From NCBI RefSeq assembly GCF_009176725.1, contig NZ_AP020337.1, positions 3,410,001 through 3,474,000 on the forward strand: a DNA stretch of 64,000 bases. The letters run 5' to 3'. Both the position numbers and the translations under genes were made by a program. How positions within the stretch are numbered: the stretch's first letter is position 1; each line of letters starts with the position of its first letter. Positions 25,617 through 35,161 of the stretch are shown here, piece by piece. The notes under the pieces are model-generated. The model worked only from the letters and a program-made list of their open reading frames with translations. It was not told the origin of the DNA and ran no database searches. The stretch comes from Pseudomonas sp. KUIN-1 (GTDB lineage Bacteria > Pseudomonadota > Gammaproteobacteria > Pseudomonadales > Pseudomonadaceae).

Positions 25617-26626
25617 TTGATGCCTTGAGTGAGTTCCTCGACTGGCGCAAGCACGGTTATGCCGATACGCGTGCGCTGGGCGAGTGCTTACAGGCATTGG
25701 TCAATGAAGGTCTGGATCAGCTTCCCCTGCCTGCCCGCGGTCAGACACTTGAGCGCTGGCGGGCGCTGGCCTGTGTTGCAGGCCACGACCTGGGGTTGTG
25801 CAAGTTGTACGAGGGGCACACAGACGCCTTGGCGATCATGGCCGAACTGGGTGCCCCGCCCCCCGAACAATTCAGCACCTGGGGCATGTGGGCGGCAGAG
25901 CCGCCGCAGGCACGGGTGAATATCAGCGGCGCAGGTGATGCCTTGCGCCTGCACGGCCGCAAGGCATGGTGCTCAGGCGCTTCGGCATTGAGCCATGCGT
26001 TGATCACGGCATGGGACGCCGATCATCGCCAGCAGCTGGTTGCAGTACGCCTTGACCAGCCCGGCGTACACATGACCAGCGACGGTTGGCGCGCAGTGGG
26101 CATGGGTGCGACCGGCAGCATTGATGTGGTCTTCGACAACGCCATCGGTCAAGCGATCGGTGCGCCTGGTGGCTATCTCGACAGACCTGGCTTCTGGCAG
26201 GGCGGCATCGGCATCGCGGCCTGTTGGTACGGTGCATCACGCGCCATTGCGCAGCGCCTGCTGGCCCATGTCGGCAAGCGCGAAGAGCCGCACGCCCTCG
26301 CGCACCTCGGCGCTGCGGACGTAGCGCTGCACGCCGCAATCGATGTGTTGCGCGCCGCTGCCACGCACCTGGATCAGGCCCCGACCGACAATGCCGAAGT
26401 GCTTGCCAGACGCTGCCGTGCTTATGTAGAGCAAGCCGCCGACCTGGTGATCCAGCATGTGGGCCGGGCCGTCGGCGCCGGGCCTTATTGCAAAGACCCG
26501 CACTTTGCCCGGCTGATCACCGATCTGCCGGTTTTCCTGCGTCAGAGCCACGCCGAACAGGACCTGGCGGCATTGGGCCAGTTGGCCGGCAAGGCGTTGC
26601 CCGCTGCACGGACGTGGTCACTATGA
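25613..26626 (+). CDS. Acyl-CoA dehydrogenase-like protein
   Basis: A 337-aa protein related to acyl-CoA dehydrogenases. It has a mostly helical N-terminus, a middle beta domain (INVSGAGDALRLHGRKAWCSGA-like pattern, residues about 100-190) and a C-terminal helical bundle ending QSHAEQDLAALGQLAG. It is shorter than ordinary 380-aa family members, and I cannot point to a clear catalytic Glu. Its partners are a PIG-L deacetylase, a NodS-like methyltransferase and a GT2, so its substrate may not be an ordinary fatty acyl-CoA. It starts within the glgX stop (ATGA), implying coupling to the glycogen operon. Confidence 0.75.
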   Translation: MIDALSEFLDWRKHGYADTRALGECLQALVNEGLDQLPLPARGQTLERWRALACVAGHDLGLCKLYEGHTDALAIMAELGAPPPEQFSTWGMWAAEPPQARVNISGAGDALRLHGRKAWCSGASALSHALITAWDADHRQQLVAVRLDQPGVHMTSDGWRAVGMGATGSIDVVFDNAIGQAIGAPGGYLDRPGFWQGGIGIAACWYGASRAIAQRLLAHVGKREEPHALAHLGAADVALHAAIDVLRAAATHLDQAPTDNAEVLARRCRAYVEQAADLVIQHVGRAVGAGPYCKDPHFARLITDLPVFLRQSHAEQDLAALGQLAGKALPAARTWSL

Positions 26627-26639
26627 GAGCGTATCGAAC

Positions 26640-27413
26640 ATGAGTGAAGGGTTCGTAGTGAGTGATGACGAGTCCGGCCAGGGTACTTCCCTCGCCGCCT
26701 GGAATGCTTCGACCAGGCTGCACGGCCTGCCTGTGATCACCGCTGACCTGCTGGTGCCGACCAATTGCCGAGCCGTGATCATCGCCCCGCACCCGGATGA
26801 TGAAGTATTGGCCTGTGGCGGTCTGATGAGCCAGTTGGCACAACTGGAACGCAATCTGTTACTGATCTCGGTCACCGATGGTACAGCCAGCCATCCAGGC
26901 TCCACGCTCTGGCCCGTCGATCGTCTGTCCAAAGCCCGACCTGAGGAAAGTGCCGAAGCCTTGAATCGCCTCGGCATACCTGCCGAGCGCCTTGAGTGGT
27001 TGCGTGGTGGCCTTCAGGACGGCGCCGTGGCCGCAGCGGAAGATCAGCTGGTGACTTTTCTTGAACAGCATCTGGGCCCTGCCGACGTGGTGTTCGCCAC
27101 CTGGGCAGAAGATGGCCACAGCGACCATGAAGCGGTCGGCAGAGCCAGTGCCAAGGCCTGCGCGTCAACCGGAGCACAGTTCCACGAAGTGCCGGTCTGG
27201 GCCTGGCACTGGGCTGACCCTGAAGACCAGCGTCTGCCGTGGGACAGAGCGCGCAAGCTGCTGCTCGATCCGGTGACGCTGGCCCATAAACGCAATGCCG
27301 CCCAGGCGTTCACCAGTCAGTTGCAGGGTGATCCGGCCATCGGTCTTTCCCCGGTTTTGCCGGACACAGTGCTGGAAAGGCTGCTGCAGCCCTTTGAAGT
27401 GGTGTTCACATGA
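26640..27413 (+). CDS. PIG-L family deacetylase
   Basis: A 257-aa LmbE/PIG-L zinc deacetylase. The metal and catalytic motif AVIIAPHPDDEVLACGG is present (H-P-D-D), together with the distal GHSDHEAVGRA. Family members remove N-acetyl groups from GlcNAc-linked substrates, for example in GPI anchors, mycothiol and bacillithiol. No signal peptide is visible, so it acts in the cytoplasm. It lies 13 nt after the acyl-CoA dehydrogenase-like gene and overlaps the methyltransferase by 4 nt. The actual substrate here is unknown. Confidence 0.9.
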   Translation: MSEGFVVSDDESGQGTSLAAWNASTRLHGLPVITADLLVPTNCRAVIIAPHPDDEVLACGGLMSQLAQLERNLLLISVTDGTASHPGSTLWPVDRLSKARPEESAEALNRLGIPAERLEWLRGGLQDGAVAAAEDQLVTFLEQHLGPADVVFATWAEDGHSDHEAVGRASAKACASTGAQFHEVPVWAWHWADPEDQRLPWDRARKLLLDPVTLAHKRNAAQAFTSQLQGDPAIGLSPVLPDTVLERLLQPFEVVFT

Positions 27414-28036
27414 GCGTCGAGGACAGTTATTTCAATGAGCTGTTTCTCAACAACGATGACCCGTGGGCATTCAAGCAACGCTGGTATGAACGGCGCAAGC
27501 GCGCCCTGACCCTGGCGGCCCTGCCCCGCGAACGCTACCGCTCGATATTCGAGCCCGGCTGTGCCAACGGCGAACTCAGTGCCGACCTTGCCGGGCGCTG
27601 CGATGCACTGGTGTGCTGCGACACCTCGAATCTGGCGGTGGATCTGGCACGCAAGCGTCTGGCCGACCAGCCCCATGTCCGAGTGTTGCAGGCGCGTTTG
27701 CCGCAGCAATGGCCGCAGGGCGAATTCGACCTGATCGTCTTCAGCGAGATAGGTTATTACCTGGACGCCGACGACCTGCACGGCCTGATCGACCGCGCAC
27801 TGGCGGCCCTGACACCGGACGGCCAGTTGCTCGCCTGTCACTGGCGGCCCGATATCGAAGGCTGCCCGCTGAACGCCGAGGCGGTTCACGACATCCTTGC
27901 TGCACGCTTGTCCATGCACCGACTTTTCAGTCATCACGAACAGGATTTCCTGCTGGACCTGTGGAGTCGTGATGGAACATCCGTAGCAGAACAGGAATTC
28001 TCCGATGATCGGCATTCTGATCCCGGTGCACAATGA
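27410..28036 (+). CDS. SAM-dependent methyltransferase, NodS-like
   Basis: A 208-aa class I methyltransferase. Motif I is IFEPGCANGELSADLAG, the acidic post-motif is VCCDTSNLAVDLARKR, and motif IV is FDLIVFSEIGYYLD. The opening YFNELFLNNDDPWAFKQRWYE resembles the NodS family, which N-methylates the deacetylated end of Nod-factor chitooligosaccharides. Here it follows a deacetylase, as nodS follows nodB function. It overlaps PIG-L (ATGA) and the downstream GT2 (32 nt). Confidence 0.88.
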   Translation: MSVEDSYFNELFLNNDDPWAFKQRWYERRKRALTLAALPRERYRSIFEPGCANGELSADLAGRCDALVCCDTSNLAVDLARKRLADQPHVRVLQARLPQQWPQGEFDLIVFSEIGYYLDADDLHGLIDRALAALTPDGQLLACHWRPDIEGCPLNAEAVHDILAARLSMHRLFSHHEQDFLLDLWSRDGTSVAEQEFSDDRHSDPGAQ

Positions 28037-28658
28037 AGAGCAGTTACTCGACTTGTGTCTCGAAACGATAAAGCAGGCGGCTGCACACCCCGACCTCAAG
28101 GGCGAATGCGTGGAAGTGCTGGTGGTTCTCGACAGCTGCACCGATCGCTCGGCGGAGATCGCACGGGCGCATGGCGTGATGATTCTCGAAGTGTCGGCGC
28201 GCAACGTGGGCCAGGCTCGGGCACAGGGCGCGGAGTTTCTTCTCGACCGGGGCGCACGCTGGCTGGCGTGTACCGATGGCGACAGTACCGTGGCCAACGA
28301 CTGGCTTGCCGAACAGCTGGCGCTGGATGCCGACGCGGTGTGCGGAACGGTGACGCCCGGCGACTGGAGCAAGGACATCTCGGCGGCCGCACAGGCCGCT
28401 TACCTGCAGCATTATCAGCACCGTGACGGCCACCGACACATTCATGGTGCCAACCTGGGCGTCAGCTCGATTGCGTATATCAGCGCCGGTGGATTTCCGG
28501 CACTGCCCTGCCACGAGGACGTGCACCTGGTTCGGCAACTGGAATTGATCGGTGCGCGGATTGCCTGGAGCTGCCGCCCGAAGGTCACAACCAGCACCCG
28601 CCTCGACTCGAAAGCCAGGGGCGGGTTCGGCGATTTTCTGAGTTCGCTGAATGCCTGA
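28005..28658 (+). CDS. Glycosyltransferase family 2
   Basis: A 217-aa GT-A fold protein. The N-terminus is IGILIPVHNEEQLLDLCLET, the donor/metal motif lies in WLACTDGDSTVAND, and the acceptor region is GGFPALPCHEDVHLVRQL with the E-D catalytic pair. No transmembrane helices are present, so it is a soluble or peripheral enzyme. It overlaps the methyltransferase gene by 32 nt, the strongest sign of coupling in this four-gene set. Donor and acceptor sugars are unknown. Confidence 0.9.
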   Translation: MIGILIPVHNEEQLLDLCLETIKQAAAHPDLKGECVEVLVVLDSCTDRSAEIARAHGVMILEVSARNVGQARAQGAEFLLDRGARWLACTDGDSTVANDWLAEQLALDADAVCGTVTPGDWSKDISAAAQAAYLQHYQHRDGHRHIHGANLGVSSIAYISAGGFPALPCHEDVHLVRQLELIGARIAWSCRPKVTTSTRLDSKARGGFGDFLSSLNA

Positions 28659-28667
28659 ACGGCGTGT

Positions 28668-29708
28668 TTACTGATGATGCGCCGTCTGCATGCCTGAACG
28701 GTCATCGTCTGCGGAATTGAGCGCCGCACTGAAGAAGCGCACCGCTTCGGCACTCAGGTTACGGTGAATATCCTCGCGGTCCACGCCGTCAGGGTCATTG
28801 CACAGCAACGGCGCACTCGCGCGCTGCTCATCACTGCACGGTGCCATGAAGACAAAGTGCCCTGCGCCGGCGAGTAACTTGTAGTCGGGTGGCTGCGGCA
28901 GCTTGCGCGCCAGCGCCTCTGCGTTTCGGTCGATCGCCAGCAACTGATCGTCATCCCCCGCGTACATCAGTACCGGCACGTGCACATCACCCAGCGTATG
29001 ACGGCCGAACATCAGACTCAACGGGGCCATCAACATCAATGCGCCGACCCGCGGATCCGCCTGAGCGTGAAGGTCATCACGGTCCGCGACCAGTTCGCCC
29101 TGCGTCTTGCACGCATCACGGTCTGTCGGGCGCTCGGCGCAGTACTGACGCAGACGCTGCAGATCAGGTTGTGCGCCGGCGAGAATCAGCGCGGTTTCGC
29201 CACCGGCCGAATAACCGATCACGCCCACTTGCCGGGCATTGAGATAGGGGGCCAGCAAGGGGTCGAGCAAGGCCGTGCTGATCGCTTCGGAAATCTGCAG
29301 CGGTCGCCCGTACAGGTTACTCAGGCTGCCGAGACGGCTGTGATCGCGATCATTGTCGCCAGGATGGACCACGGCAACCACCACAAACCCCTGGCGGGCC
29401 AGCGAAGTGGCCAGGTCATGCAGTGCCAGCGGGGTACCGGTGTTGCCGTGCGACAGCAACAACAAGGGGAAACGGCCCATTGCGATGGGCGCTTCTTCAC
29501 CGGCCTCGACACGGTAACCATGAAGCATGCTCACTTGCTCGGCGGCGGTCGACGGGTAAAAGGCGATGGCCTCGACCGGCTGGGAATCCAGCGGATCAGG
29601 GAAACTCAACTGGTGATAACCCGCGCTCCAGGATTCATCCGCCTGAGCGTGCACCGAAACAAGGCTATCGAGCAGGAAAACCAGCATCACTGCACAAAGA
29701 CGTACCAT
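28668..29708 (-). CDS. Secreted alpha/beta hydrolase (PAF-acetylhydrolase/dienelactone hydrolase-like)
   Basis: A 346-aa protein with a signal peptide (MVRLCAVMLVFLLDSLVSVH, then AQA as cleavage site). The nucleophile elbow is GVIGYSAGGETAL (G-x-S-x-G), the oxyanion region is PLLLLSHGNTG, and the catalytic His is in LLAGAGHFVFM. This supports a periplasmic or exported serine hydrolase; the substrate is unknown. The frame is open to 29897, but the signal peptide argues for the start at 29708, although its ribosome-binding site is weak. It is convergent with the GT2 gene, 9 nt away. Confidence 0.82.
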   Translation of the reverse strand: MVRLCAVMLVFLLDSLVSVHAQADESWSAGYHQLSFPDPLDSQPVEAIAFYPSTAAEQVSMLHGYRVEAGEEAPIAMGRFPLLLLSHGNTGTPLALHDLATSLARQGFVVVAVVHPGDNDRDHSRLGSLSNLYGRPLQISEAISTALLDPLLAPYLNARQVGVIGYSAGGETALILAGAQPDLQRLRQYCAERPTDRDACKTQGELVADRDDLHAQADPRVGALMLMAPLSLMFGRHTLGDVHVPVLMYAGDDDQLLAIDRNAEALARKLPQPPDYKLLAGAGHFVFMAPCSDEQRASAPLLCNDPDGVDREDIHRNLSAEAVRFFSAALNSADDDRSGMQTAHHQ

Positions 29709-30018
29709 GGCAAGGCCCAACCTTTGCAAATCCGGAACTTCGTCCAGACAATCCATCAAGCGCTTGTGTCGAGCATCATGCTCCAGCGCGCCGTTCCCAC
29801 CCAGATATGAGTGTTGAAAACAGAAATAGTGCACAAGCCGGGCCATAAACTGCCCGTTGTTTTTTCGCGAGGGCGAATATTTCCGCCAGCCTGACAAGCA
29901 GTGCGCGAAAACCCTAGTTTAGTCCCCTAAGAACCCCGCTACCTGTAAGAAAGCTGTCAAGGTTGTATCCCGTCAACGCGCCGCTCACTGCAGCCCATCG
30001 CCACGAATCAGAAACAAA

Positions 30019-30065
30019 AAAACTCCACAACCCGGCAGCAATCCCGCGCAGGTTGTGGAGTTTTG
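30019..30065 (-). terminator. Rho-independent terminator of azoR
   Basis: A perfect 10-bp stem CTCCACAACC/GGTTGTGGAG (30023-30032 with 30051-30060) has A-rich sequence on one side and TTTT on the other. On the minus strand the stem is followed by TTTTTTTG, so it ends azoR transcripts 17 nt after the stop. It could also work for rightward transcripts. Confidence 0.85.
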
Positions 30066-30081
30066 TGCAGAGCGCGCTCGA

Positions 30082-30690
30082 TCAGGCCGCGAACAACTCG
30101 TTCTGGATGTACTGCTGAGCAGAGCTCATGGCGTTGGCACGCGGCTCTTCGCCATACGCCAGGCCGTGGGCACGGACGAATTGCAGGTCGGTGATACCGA
30201 TGAAGGCAAATAGCGTCTTGAGCAGCTCTTCGTGACCTACGCCAGTGGGTTGCCCGGCGTGCAGACCGCCCGAGGTAGAGACGATAATGACTTTCTTGCC
30301 GCCACACAGGCCTTCAGGACCTGCTTCGGAGTAACGGAACGTGCGACCCGCGATCAGAATCCGGTCAAACCAGGCTTTCAGCTGAGTCGGAATGGTGAAG
30401 TTGTACATGGGTGCGCCGATGACCAGCACGTCCGAATCGAGAAACTGCTGCAACGTGGCTTCGTTGCCTGCCACTTCCTGCTGCTGGGCGGCGTCACGGA
30501 CTTCTACCGGCGTGCCCGCTGCGGCGAGGCTGGCGGCAGAGAAATGCCCAAGCGCATCGCTGGCCAGATCGCGGTAGGTGACCTGGCTGTCGGCGTGCGC
30601 AGTCAGGTAGGCCTGGACAACCTCATGGGTCAGCTGACGCGAAGCAGAGTGATCGCCGAGGATGCTGGAGTCGAGGTGCAATAGATTCAT
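30082..30690 (-). CDS. azoR: FMN-dependent NADH:quinone oxidoreductase/azoreductase
   Basis: A 202-aa flavodoxin-fold enzyme. The N-terminus [20 protein letters not shown] carries the FMN phosphate-binding S-x-R region. [17 protein letters not shown] (the FMN isoalloxazine loop) and STSGGLHAG are conserved in AzoR. The enzyme reduces quinones and azo compounds with NADH in the cytoplasm, often as part of thiol and quinone stress resistance. The LysR gene directly upstream on the same strand (74-nt gap) may regulate it; Pseudomonas has several such pairs. Confidence 0.93.
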   Translation of the reverse strand: MNLLHLDSSILGDHSASRQLTHEVVQAYLTAHADSQVTYRDLASDALGHFSAASLAAAGTPVEVRDAAQQQEVAGNEATLQQFLDSDVLVIGAPMYNFTIPTQLKAWFDRILIAGRTFRYSEAGPEGLCGGKKVIIVSTSGGLHAGQPTGVGHEELLKTLFAFIGITDLQFVRAHGLAYGEEPRANAMSSAQQYIQNELFAA

Positions 30691-30764
30691 AACGTAGCTC
30701 CCATAAGAAAATCGCCACTGAGCGATGAAGTGGCGAGCATCCTATCCTTGATCGCAATAGATGA

Positions 30765-31724
30765 TTAGTGGTCTTGAATGCGACTGTTCGTTCTATTAAG
30801 AGAACAATAGAGTGAGTCGGGGCTCAGGCTCAGCTCTTTGAATGAGGTCTCGAACACATCCAGCAGGCCTCTGACGGCAGGAAGCAGGCCACGGCGCGAG
30901 GCGAACACGGCATGCACGATGCCGCACTTGGGTCGGTGCTCGCTGAACAGCTCTACCAGGCGTCCGTCCTGCAAGGCTTCCCTGACAATCAGCTCTGGAA
31001 GCTGGGCCACACCGACACCCTGCAAGGCAGCCTGCAGCATCATGTCCAGGTCCGAACTGATGAGCCGGGGCGTGTGGCGTATTTCGGCATAGTGGCCGGG
31101 CTGCGTCTCCAGCAACCAGCGGTGCTCATGATTCGAAGAAGGCATGTCGAGGCTGGGCAGCGTCGACAGCGCGTCGAGAGAAGGCGTTGCCGACAGCCTG
31201 GCCGCCAGGTCGGCGCGTGCCACCAGACGCTGGGCACTGTGCCCAAGCTTCTTGACCACCAGCCCGTCGTCCTCCAGCGGTGGAAAGCGCACACGCAGCG
31301 CAATGTCGATGTTCTCGGTCAGCGGGTCGACGCGTCGGTTGGTACTTTCGACCTGGATCTGAACCTTGGGGTGCTCGGCCGCGAAACGGGCGATGGTCTC
31401 GTTGAAGCCCATCGCCGCCAAAGCAGGGGGACAACTGATTACCACCCTGCCCTGCGGTTCGGATTTGGAACGCAGGATGGCCTCTTCGGCCGCCTCGGCC
31501 TCGACCAGCATGGCCACGCAGTGCGCGTAATAGTCACGCCCGCTTTCGGTCACCGCGAAGGTGCGCGTCGAGCGGTGAATCAGGCGCACACCCAGACGCT
31601 CCTCAAGCCCGGCAATGCGCCGGCTGAGCTTGGACTTGGGGATCCCCAGCTTGCGGCTTGCAGGCGCAAAGCCAAGGCACTCGACCACCTGGACGAAATA
31701 AAACAGATCGTTGAGATCAAACAC
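30765..31724 (-). CDS. LysR family transcriptional regulator
   Basis: A 319-aa protein. The N-terminal winged HTH is GFAPASRKLGIPKSKLSRRI (residues about 18-37), followed by the linker helix and the two-lobed effector domain (QGRVVISCPPALAAMGFN onward). The length is typical. It precedes azoR on the same strand and follows the broken pcaD. Its target is not deducible, but azoR is the nearest candidate. Confidence 0.93.
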   Translation of the reverse strand: MFDLNDLFYFVQVVECLGFAPASRKLGIPKSKLSRRIAGLEERLGVRLIHRSTRTFAVTESGRDYYAHCVAMLVEAEAAEEAILRSKSEPQGRVVISCPPALAAMGFNETIARFAAEHPKVQIQVESTNRRVDPLTENIDIALRVRFPPLEDDGLVVKKLGHSAQRLVARADLAARLSATPSLDALSTLPSLDMPSSNHEHRWLLETQPGHYAEIRHTPRLISSDLDMMLQAALQGVGVAQLPELIVREALQDGRLVELFSEHRPKCGIVHAVFASRRGLLPAVRGLLDVFETSFKELSLSPDSLYCSLNRTNSRIQDH

Positions 31725-31804
31725 CCGGCCACCTCGTTTTCAGAGCCGGGAGTATGCAGCGCCGTGCCCCGTGCCTCAAGACCGGGACTGAGGATCGCAC
31801 CGGG

Positions 31805-32595
31805 TCATTCGGCAGTCAGAAATGCCAGCACCGGTACAGTGAATGCCTCACCCGCTTCGACACTGGACAGGTGCGCCGCGTGCAGTTCGATGATCTGCGC
31901 CCCCTTAATCCGTTCGACCATGAAACGCCCGTCCGCCGGGGTCGTTACAGCATCCTGCGTGCCACAGACCACCAGCACCGGCAGCTCGATGGACGCGATC
32001 TGCTCCCGGAAATCCGCATCGCGCACAGCCGCGCAATTGGCCGCGTAACCCTGTGGCGAGGTGCATGCCAGCATGCCGACGACCGTGTCGACGGCAGCAG
32101 GCTCGGCGTCCGCGAAGGAAGGTGTGAACCAGCGTGCGATCGAGGCATCGCGCAACGCGACCATGGCTGCCTGGCCGTCACGCAGCACGGTTTCGATGCG
32201 AGGATTCCAGACATCGGGGTTGCCGATTTTGGCGGCCGTATTGCACAGCACGACCTTGTGCAGGCGCTGCGGCGCATTGATTGCCAGCCATTGGCCGATC
32301 AGCCCCCCATGGACAGGCCGCAGAAGAAAGCCTTGTCGATGCCCAGCGCGTCGAGTAGCGCCAACACGTCGCGAGCGTTTTGCTCGATGCTGTAACTGCC
32401 CTCGCTGACCAGCGATTTGCCATGGCCGCGCGTGTCGTAACGCAACACCTGAAAGTGCCGGCTGAAGGCAGGCACCTGGTTGTCCCACATGTGCAGATCA
32501 GTGCCCAGGGAATTGGACAAGACCAGCACCGGCGCGCCCGCCGGGCCTTCGAGCAGGTAGTTCAGTTGACCATCAGCGAGTTGCACGGCAGACAT
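31805..32595 (-). pseudogene. pcaD: 3-oxoadipate enol-lactonase, frameshifted in a G homopolymer
   Basis: The first 98 residues are read from ATG 32595 (MSAVQLADGQLNYLLEG), preceded by GGAG, up to GLSMGG, where a TGA follows. The remaining protein (LIGQWLAINAPQRLHK to the C-terminus) is in another frame. The break lies in a run of six G (minus strand, plus positions 32303-32308); a seventh G restores one frame of about 263 codons. All catalytic parts exist: Ser in GLSMGG, Asp in CGTQDAVTT and His in LHAAHLSSVE. The family hydrolyses beta-ketoadipate enol-lactone in protocatechuate degradation. It could be a true mutation, a phase-variable tract or a base-calling error. No other pca gene lies nearby. 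Confidence 0.82.
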
Positions 32596-32721
32596 TCGAG
32601 ACTCCGGAGAAAGACAAAGCTGCACACTAATGAGTGTCGCAGCAGCATACAATCGGCTGATCGAATATCCGTGCGGCTATCGAACAGCTTACCGTGCGCC
32701 GTCAAAACCCAGGGAGCATCC

Positions 32722-33090
32722 ATGCCAAAGAGCCCGCAAAAGAGCCTGCACAAGGAGGACATCGCCAGATTCTGTCTCGATCTGCCGGGTGCGCGTGAAG
32801 ACTACAAGTGGGGCGGCGTGCGGGTTTTTTCCGTCGCCGAAAAGAAAATGTTCGCGGTCATGGATCTGACCGGCGAGGACCTTGCGTTCAAGGTCCACCC
32901 GGAATTGTTTCTGGGTTACGTGGATCGACCCGGCATACGACCTGCGCCCTACCTGGCGCGTGCGCACTGGATCAGCGTGGCAAACGTACAGACGCTGAGC
33001 ACCGATGAGTTGCGCGATCTGCTGACCCGCTCGCACCAGTTGGTGGTCGGCAGGCTGCCGAAACGGCAACAGATCGGCCTTAAGCTATAA
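32722..33090 (+). CDS. MmcQ/YjbR family protein
   Basis: A 122-aa protein with the YjbR fold signature: FCLDLPGAREDYKWGGVRVF, then KMFAVMDL and DLAFKVHPELFLGYVDRPG. The C-terminal LLTRSHQLVVGRLPKRQ is typical. Family members have a CyaY-like alpha/beta fold with suspected DNA binding; the cellular role is unknown. AGGGAG precedes ATG 32722, which is preferred over upstream in-frame starts because family similarity begins there. The last 6 nt overlap the convergent DUF1294 gene. Confidence 0.88.
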   Translation: MPKSPQKSLHKEDIARFCLDLPGAREDYKWGGVRVFSVAEKKMFAVMDLTGEDLAFKVHPELFLGYVDRPGIRPAPYLARAHWISVANVQTLSTDELRDLLTRSHQLVVGRLPKRQQIGLKL

Positions 33091-33519
33091 CGGCAACAGC
33101 TGCAAAAGCCGCTTGCCCATAAACAGCCAGTCAATCCACAGCGCCTGATGCACCAGCACGATCAGCCAGAACACGATCTGAAACGACACCTTGCGGGTCT
33201 TGTGCCGGAACACCTGTTGCGCCAGCAGCGCGCCGGGCCAGCCGCCGAGCAGCTCGACGCCATGCAGGACGTTCTCCGGCGTGCGCTGGCCGGCGTTGCC
33301 GGCCTGTCGCTTGTCATGCCGGTAAAGCACGAACGCCAGCAGGCTCATGACGATCAGGACCAGCGCCGGAATCGGCGTGACCTGCCTCAGCCACAGCGAT
33401 GCCGTTCCGTAGACCGGTAACGCACACAGCAGCAACAACGCCAGGACCTTCAAGCGCAGTTGCCGGACCGGCGACCTGCCACGGCTGGCTGGCCGTGACG
33501 ACTCGCGGCTCGCTGTCAT
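33085..33519 (-). CDS. DUF1294 membrane protein
   Basis: A 144-aa inner-membrane protein with three to four predicted helices ([50 protein letters not shown]). The conserved DUF1294 region is [21 protein letters not shown] plus [19 protein letters not shown]. In some bacteria this domain is fused to a cold-shock domain; here it stands alone. The function is unknown. It starts inside the uppP stop codon (ATGA overlap), so it is translationally coupled to uppP. Confidence 0.88.
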   Translation of the reverse strand: MTASRESSRPASRGRSPVRQLRLKVLALLLLCALPVYGTASLWLRQVTPIPALVLIVMSLLAFVLYRHDKRQAGNAGQRTPENVLHGVELLGGWPGALLAQQVFRHKTRKVSFQIVFWLIVLVHQALWIDWLFMGKRLLQLLPL

Positions 33520-34346
33520 GCCTTGGCCGATGCCCAGTCGATCCAGCCGAACTGCCAGGTCGCCAGAATCAGCAGGCCAAAAGCTATGCGATACCAGGCG
33601 AACACCGCATAGCTGTGAGTGGCAATGAACTTGAGCAAACCGCGCACTGCGATCATCGCAAAAATGAACGAAGTAACGAAGCCGATAGCAAACACCGCAA
33701 AGTCGTCCGGGCGAAACATGTCACGGTACTTGTAGCCCGAATACACCGCGGCACCGACCATGGTCGGCATGGCCAGGAAGAACGAGAATTCGGTCGCCGC
33801 CTTGCGGGACAGGCCGAACAGCAGGCCGCCAATGATCGTCGAACCCGAACGCGAGGTGCCGGGGATCATCGCCAGGCACTGTACCAAGCCTATTTTGAGC
33901 GCATCGCTCCAGCTCATATCATCGACGGTTTCGGTGCGCACGGTGTGCTCGCGGCGCTCGGCCCAAAGCATGATCACCCCACCGATGACCAGCGCCGTGG
34001 CCACGGTAATGGCATTGAACAGGTAGTGGTGAATGGTATCGGCGAAGATCACGCCCAGCACCACGGCCGGCATGAAGGCGATCAGCAGGTTGAGGGTGAA
34101 ACGCTGCGCTTGTTGCTGTTTGGGCAAACCCACGACGACGTCGAGGATCTTGCGCCGAAACTCCCAGACTACTGCCAGAATCGCCCCCAACTGAATGATG
34201 ATGTTGAAGGCCATGGCGCGCTCGCCGCCAAAATCGATCAGGTCGGCGACGATGATCTGATGCCCGGTACTGGAGATCGGCAGGAACTCCGTCAGCCCTT
34301 CTACAACACCCAATATCAACGCCTGAGCAGCGGTCCAAAGATCCAT
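33516..34346 (-). CDS. uppP: Undecaprenyl-diphosphate phosphatase
   Basis: A 276-aa polytopic inner-membrane enzyme that recycles the undecaprenyl-pyrophosphate carrier for peptidoglycan and LPS, and confers bacitracin tolerance. The signature [20 protein letters not shown] contains the (E/Q)-x-x-x-E motif and catalytic His region. The second signature [17 protein letters not shown] (P-G-x-S-R-S-G) is intact. ATG 34346 follows a GGGGGA stretch; a second ATG lies 3 nt upstream. Coupled to DUF1294 downstream. Confidence 0.95.
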   Translation of the reverse strand: MDLWTAAQALILGVVEGLTEFLPISSTGHQIIVADLIDFGGERAMAFNIIIQLGAILAVVWEFRRKILDVVVGLPKQQQAQRFTLNLLIAFMPAVVLGVIFADTIHHYLFNAITVATALVIGGVIMLWAERREHTVRTETVDDMSWSDALKIGLVQCLAMIPGTSRSGSTIIGGLLFGLSRKAATEFSFFLAMPTMVGAAVYSGYKYRDMFRPDDFAVFAIGFVTSFIFAMIAVRGLLKFIATHSYAVFAWYRIAFGLLILATWQFGWIDWASAKA

Positions 34347-34597
34347 CATTCCCCCATGAAGCGATGCCGCAGGCTCGCTGTTTAATGTTGTCGTGTAAAA
34401 AATGCTTGCCACTATGCCGCTACATGCCTGAACGAAGCTTGAAGAAACTCGCGCAAATGCACGGCGCGGAATGCTAGCAGACCTGCACGCACAACGCCTG
34501 CTGACGTAAGCTCTGGCGCAACACAAGCTGCACGCCGCGCGCAGAAGCGCATACAATCGCCGGCCCCACCCCTCACTACCCTCACCAAGGAGCCGCC

Positions 34598-35161
34598 ATG
34601 TCCGGGCTTGAACTCTTCGCTGCCGCCATCGGCGTTATCGCAGTCTGGCTGACAGTGAAGCAGAATCCCTGGTGCTGGCCAATCGGCCTGGTCATGGTGG
34701 TGATTTACATCTGGATATTCTTCGACGTGAAGCTGTATTCGGACATGCTTCTGCAGGTCATCTACGCAGGCCTGCAGGTCTATGGCTGGCTGCAATGGAC
34801 CCGGCACGGTGACGGCCTGCCGGTCAAAGCCGTAACCACGTTGCAGAACAGTTCGGTGCTCAAGGGGCTGGCGGTCGGCGCACTCATCAGCGTTGCACTG
34901 GGTGCCGGCATGGCGCATTTCACCGATGCTGCACAACCCTGGCTGGACGCCGCGTTGACCGGGTTCAGTCTGGTGGCGCAGGTCTGGATGGCGCAAAAAC
35001 GCGTTCAGTGCTGGCCGCTGTGGATCCTGCTCGATGTGATTTTCGTCGGCCTGTTCATCTACAAGGAGCTGTACCTGACGGCTGCGCTGTATGGCTTGTT
35101 CACCCTGCTGGCGGTACAGGGCTGGCGCGAGTGGCGTAACGATCTGGCGCTGGCGCGATGA
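34598..35161 (+). CDS. pnuC: Nicotinamide riboside transporter PnuC
   Basis: A 187-aa inner-membrane transporter with about seven helices ([20 protein letters not shown] at the start). The PnuC signature [20 protein letters not shown], then [16 protein letters not shown], is present; the W-x-x-W and Gln residues line the substrate path in known structures. An AAGGAG site precedes the ATG. It overlaps the NadR-like kinase by ATGA, forming a transport-plus-phosphorylation pair that traps nicotinamide riboside as NMN. Confidence 0.94.
   Translation: MSGLELFAAAIGVIAVWLTVKQNPWCWPIGLVMVVIYIWIFFDVKLYSDMLLQVIYAGLQVYGWLQWTRHGDGLPVKAVTTLQNSSVLKGLAVGALISVALGAGMAHFTDAAQPWLDAALTGFSLVAQVWMAQKRVQCWPLWILLDVIFVGLFIYKELYLTAALYGLFTLLAVQGWREWRNDLALAR

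Noticed and set aside
33399..34385. A 328-codon open frame on the plus strand
   Set aside because: It is antisense to uppP, whose signatures are intact.
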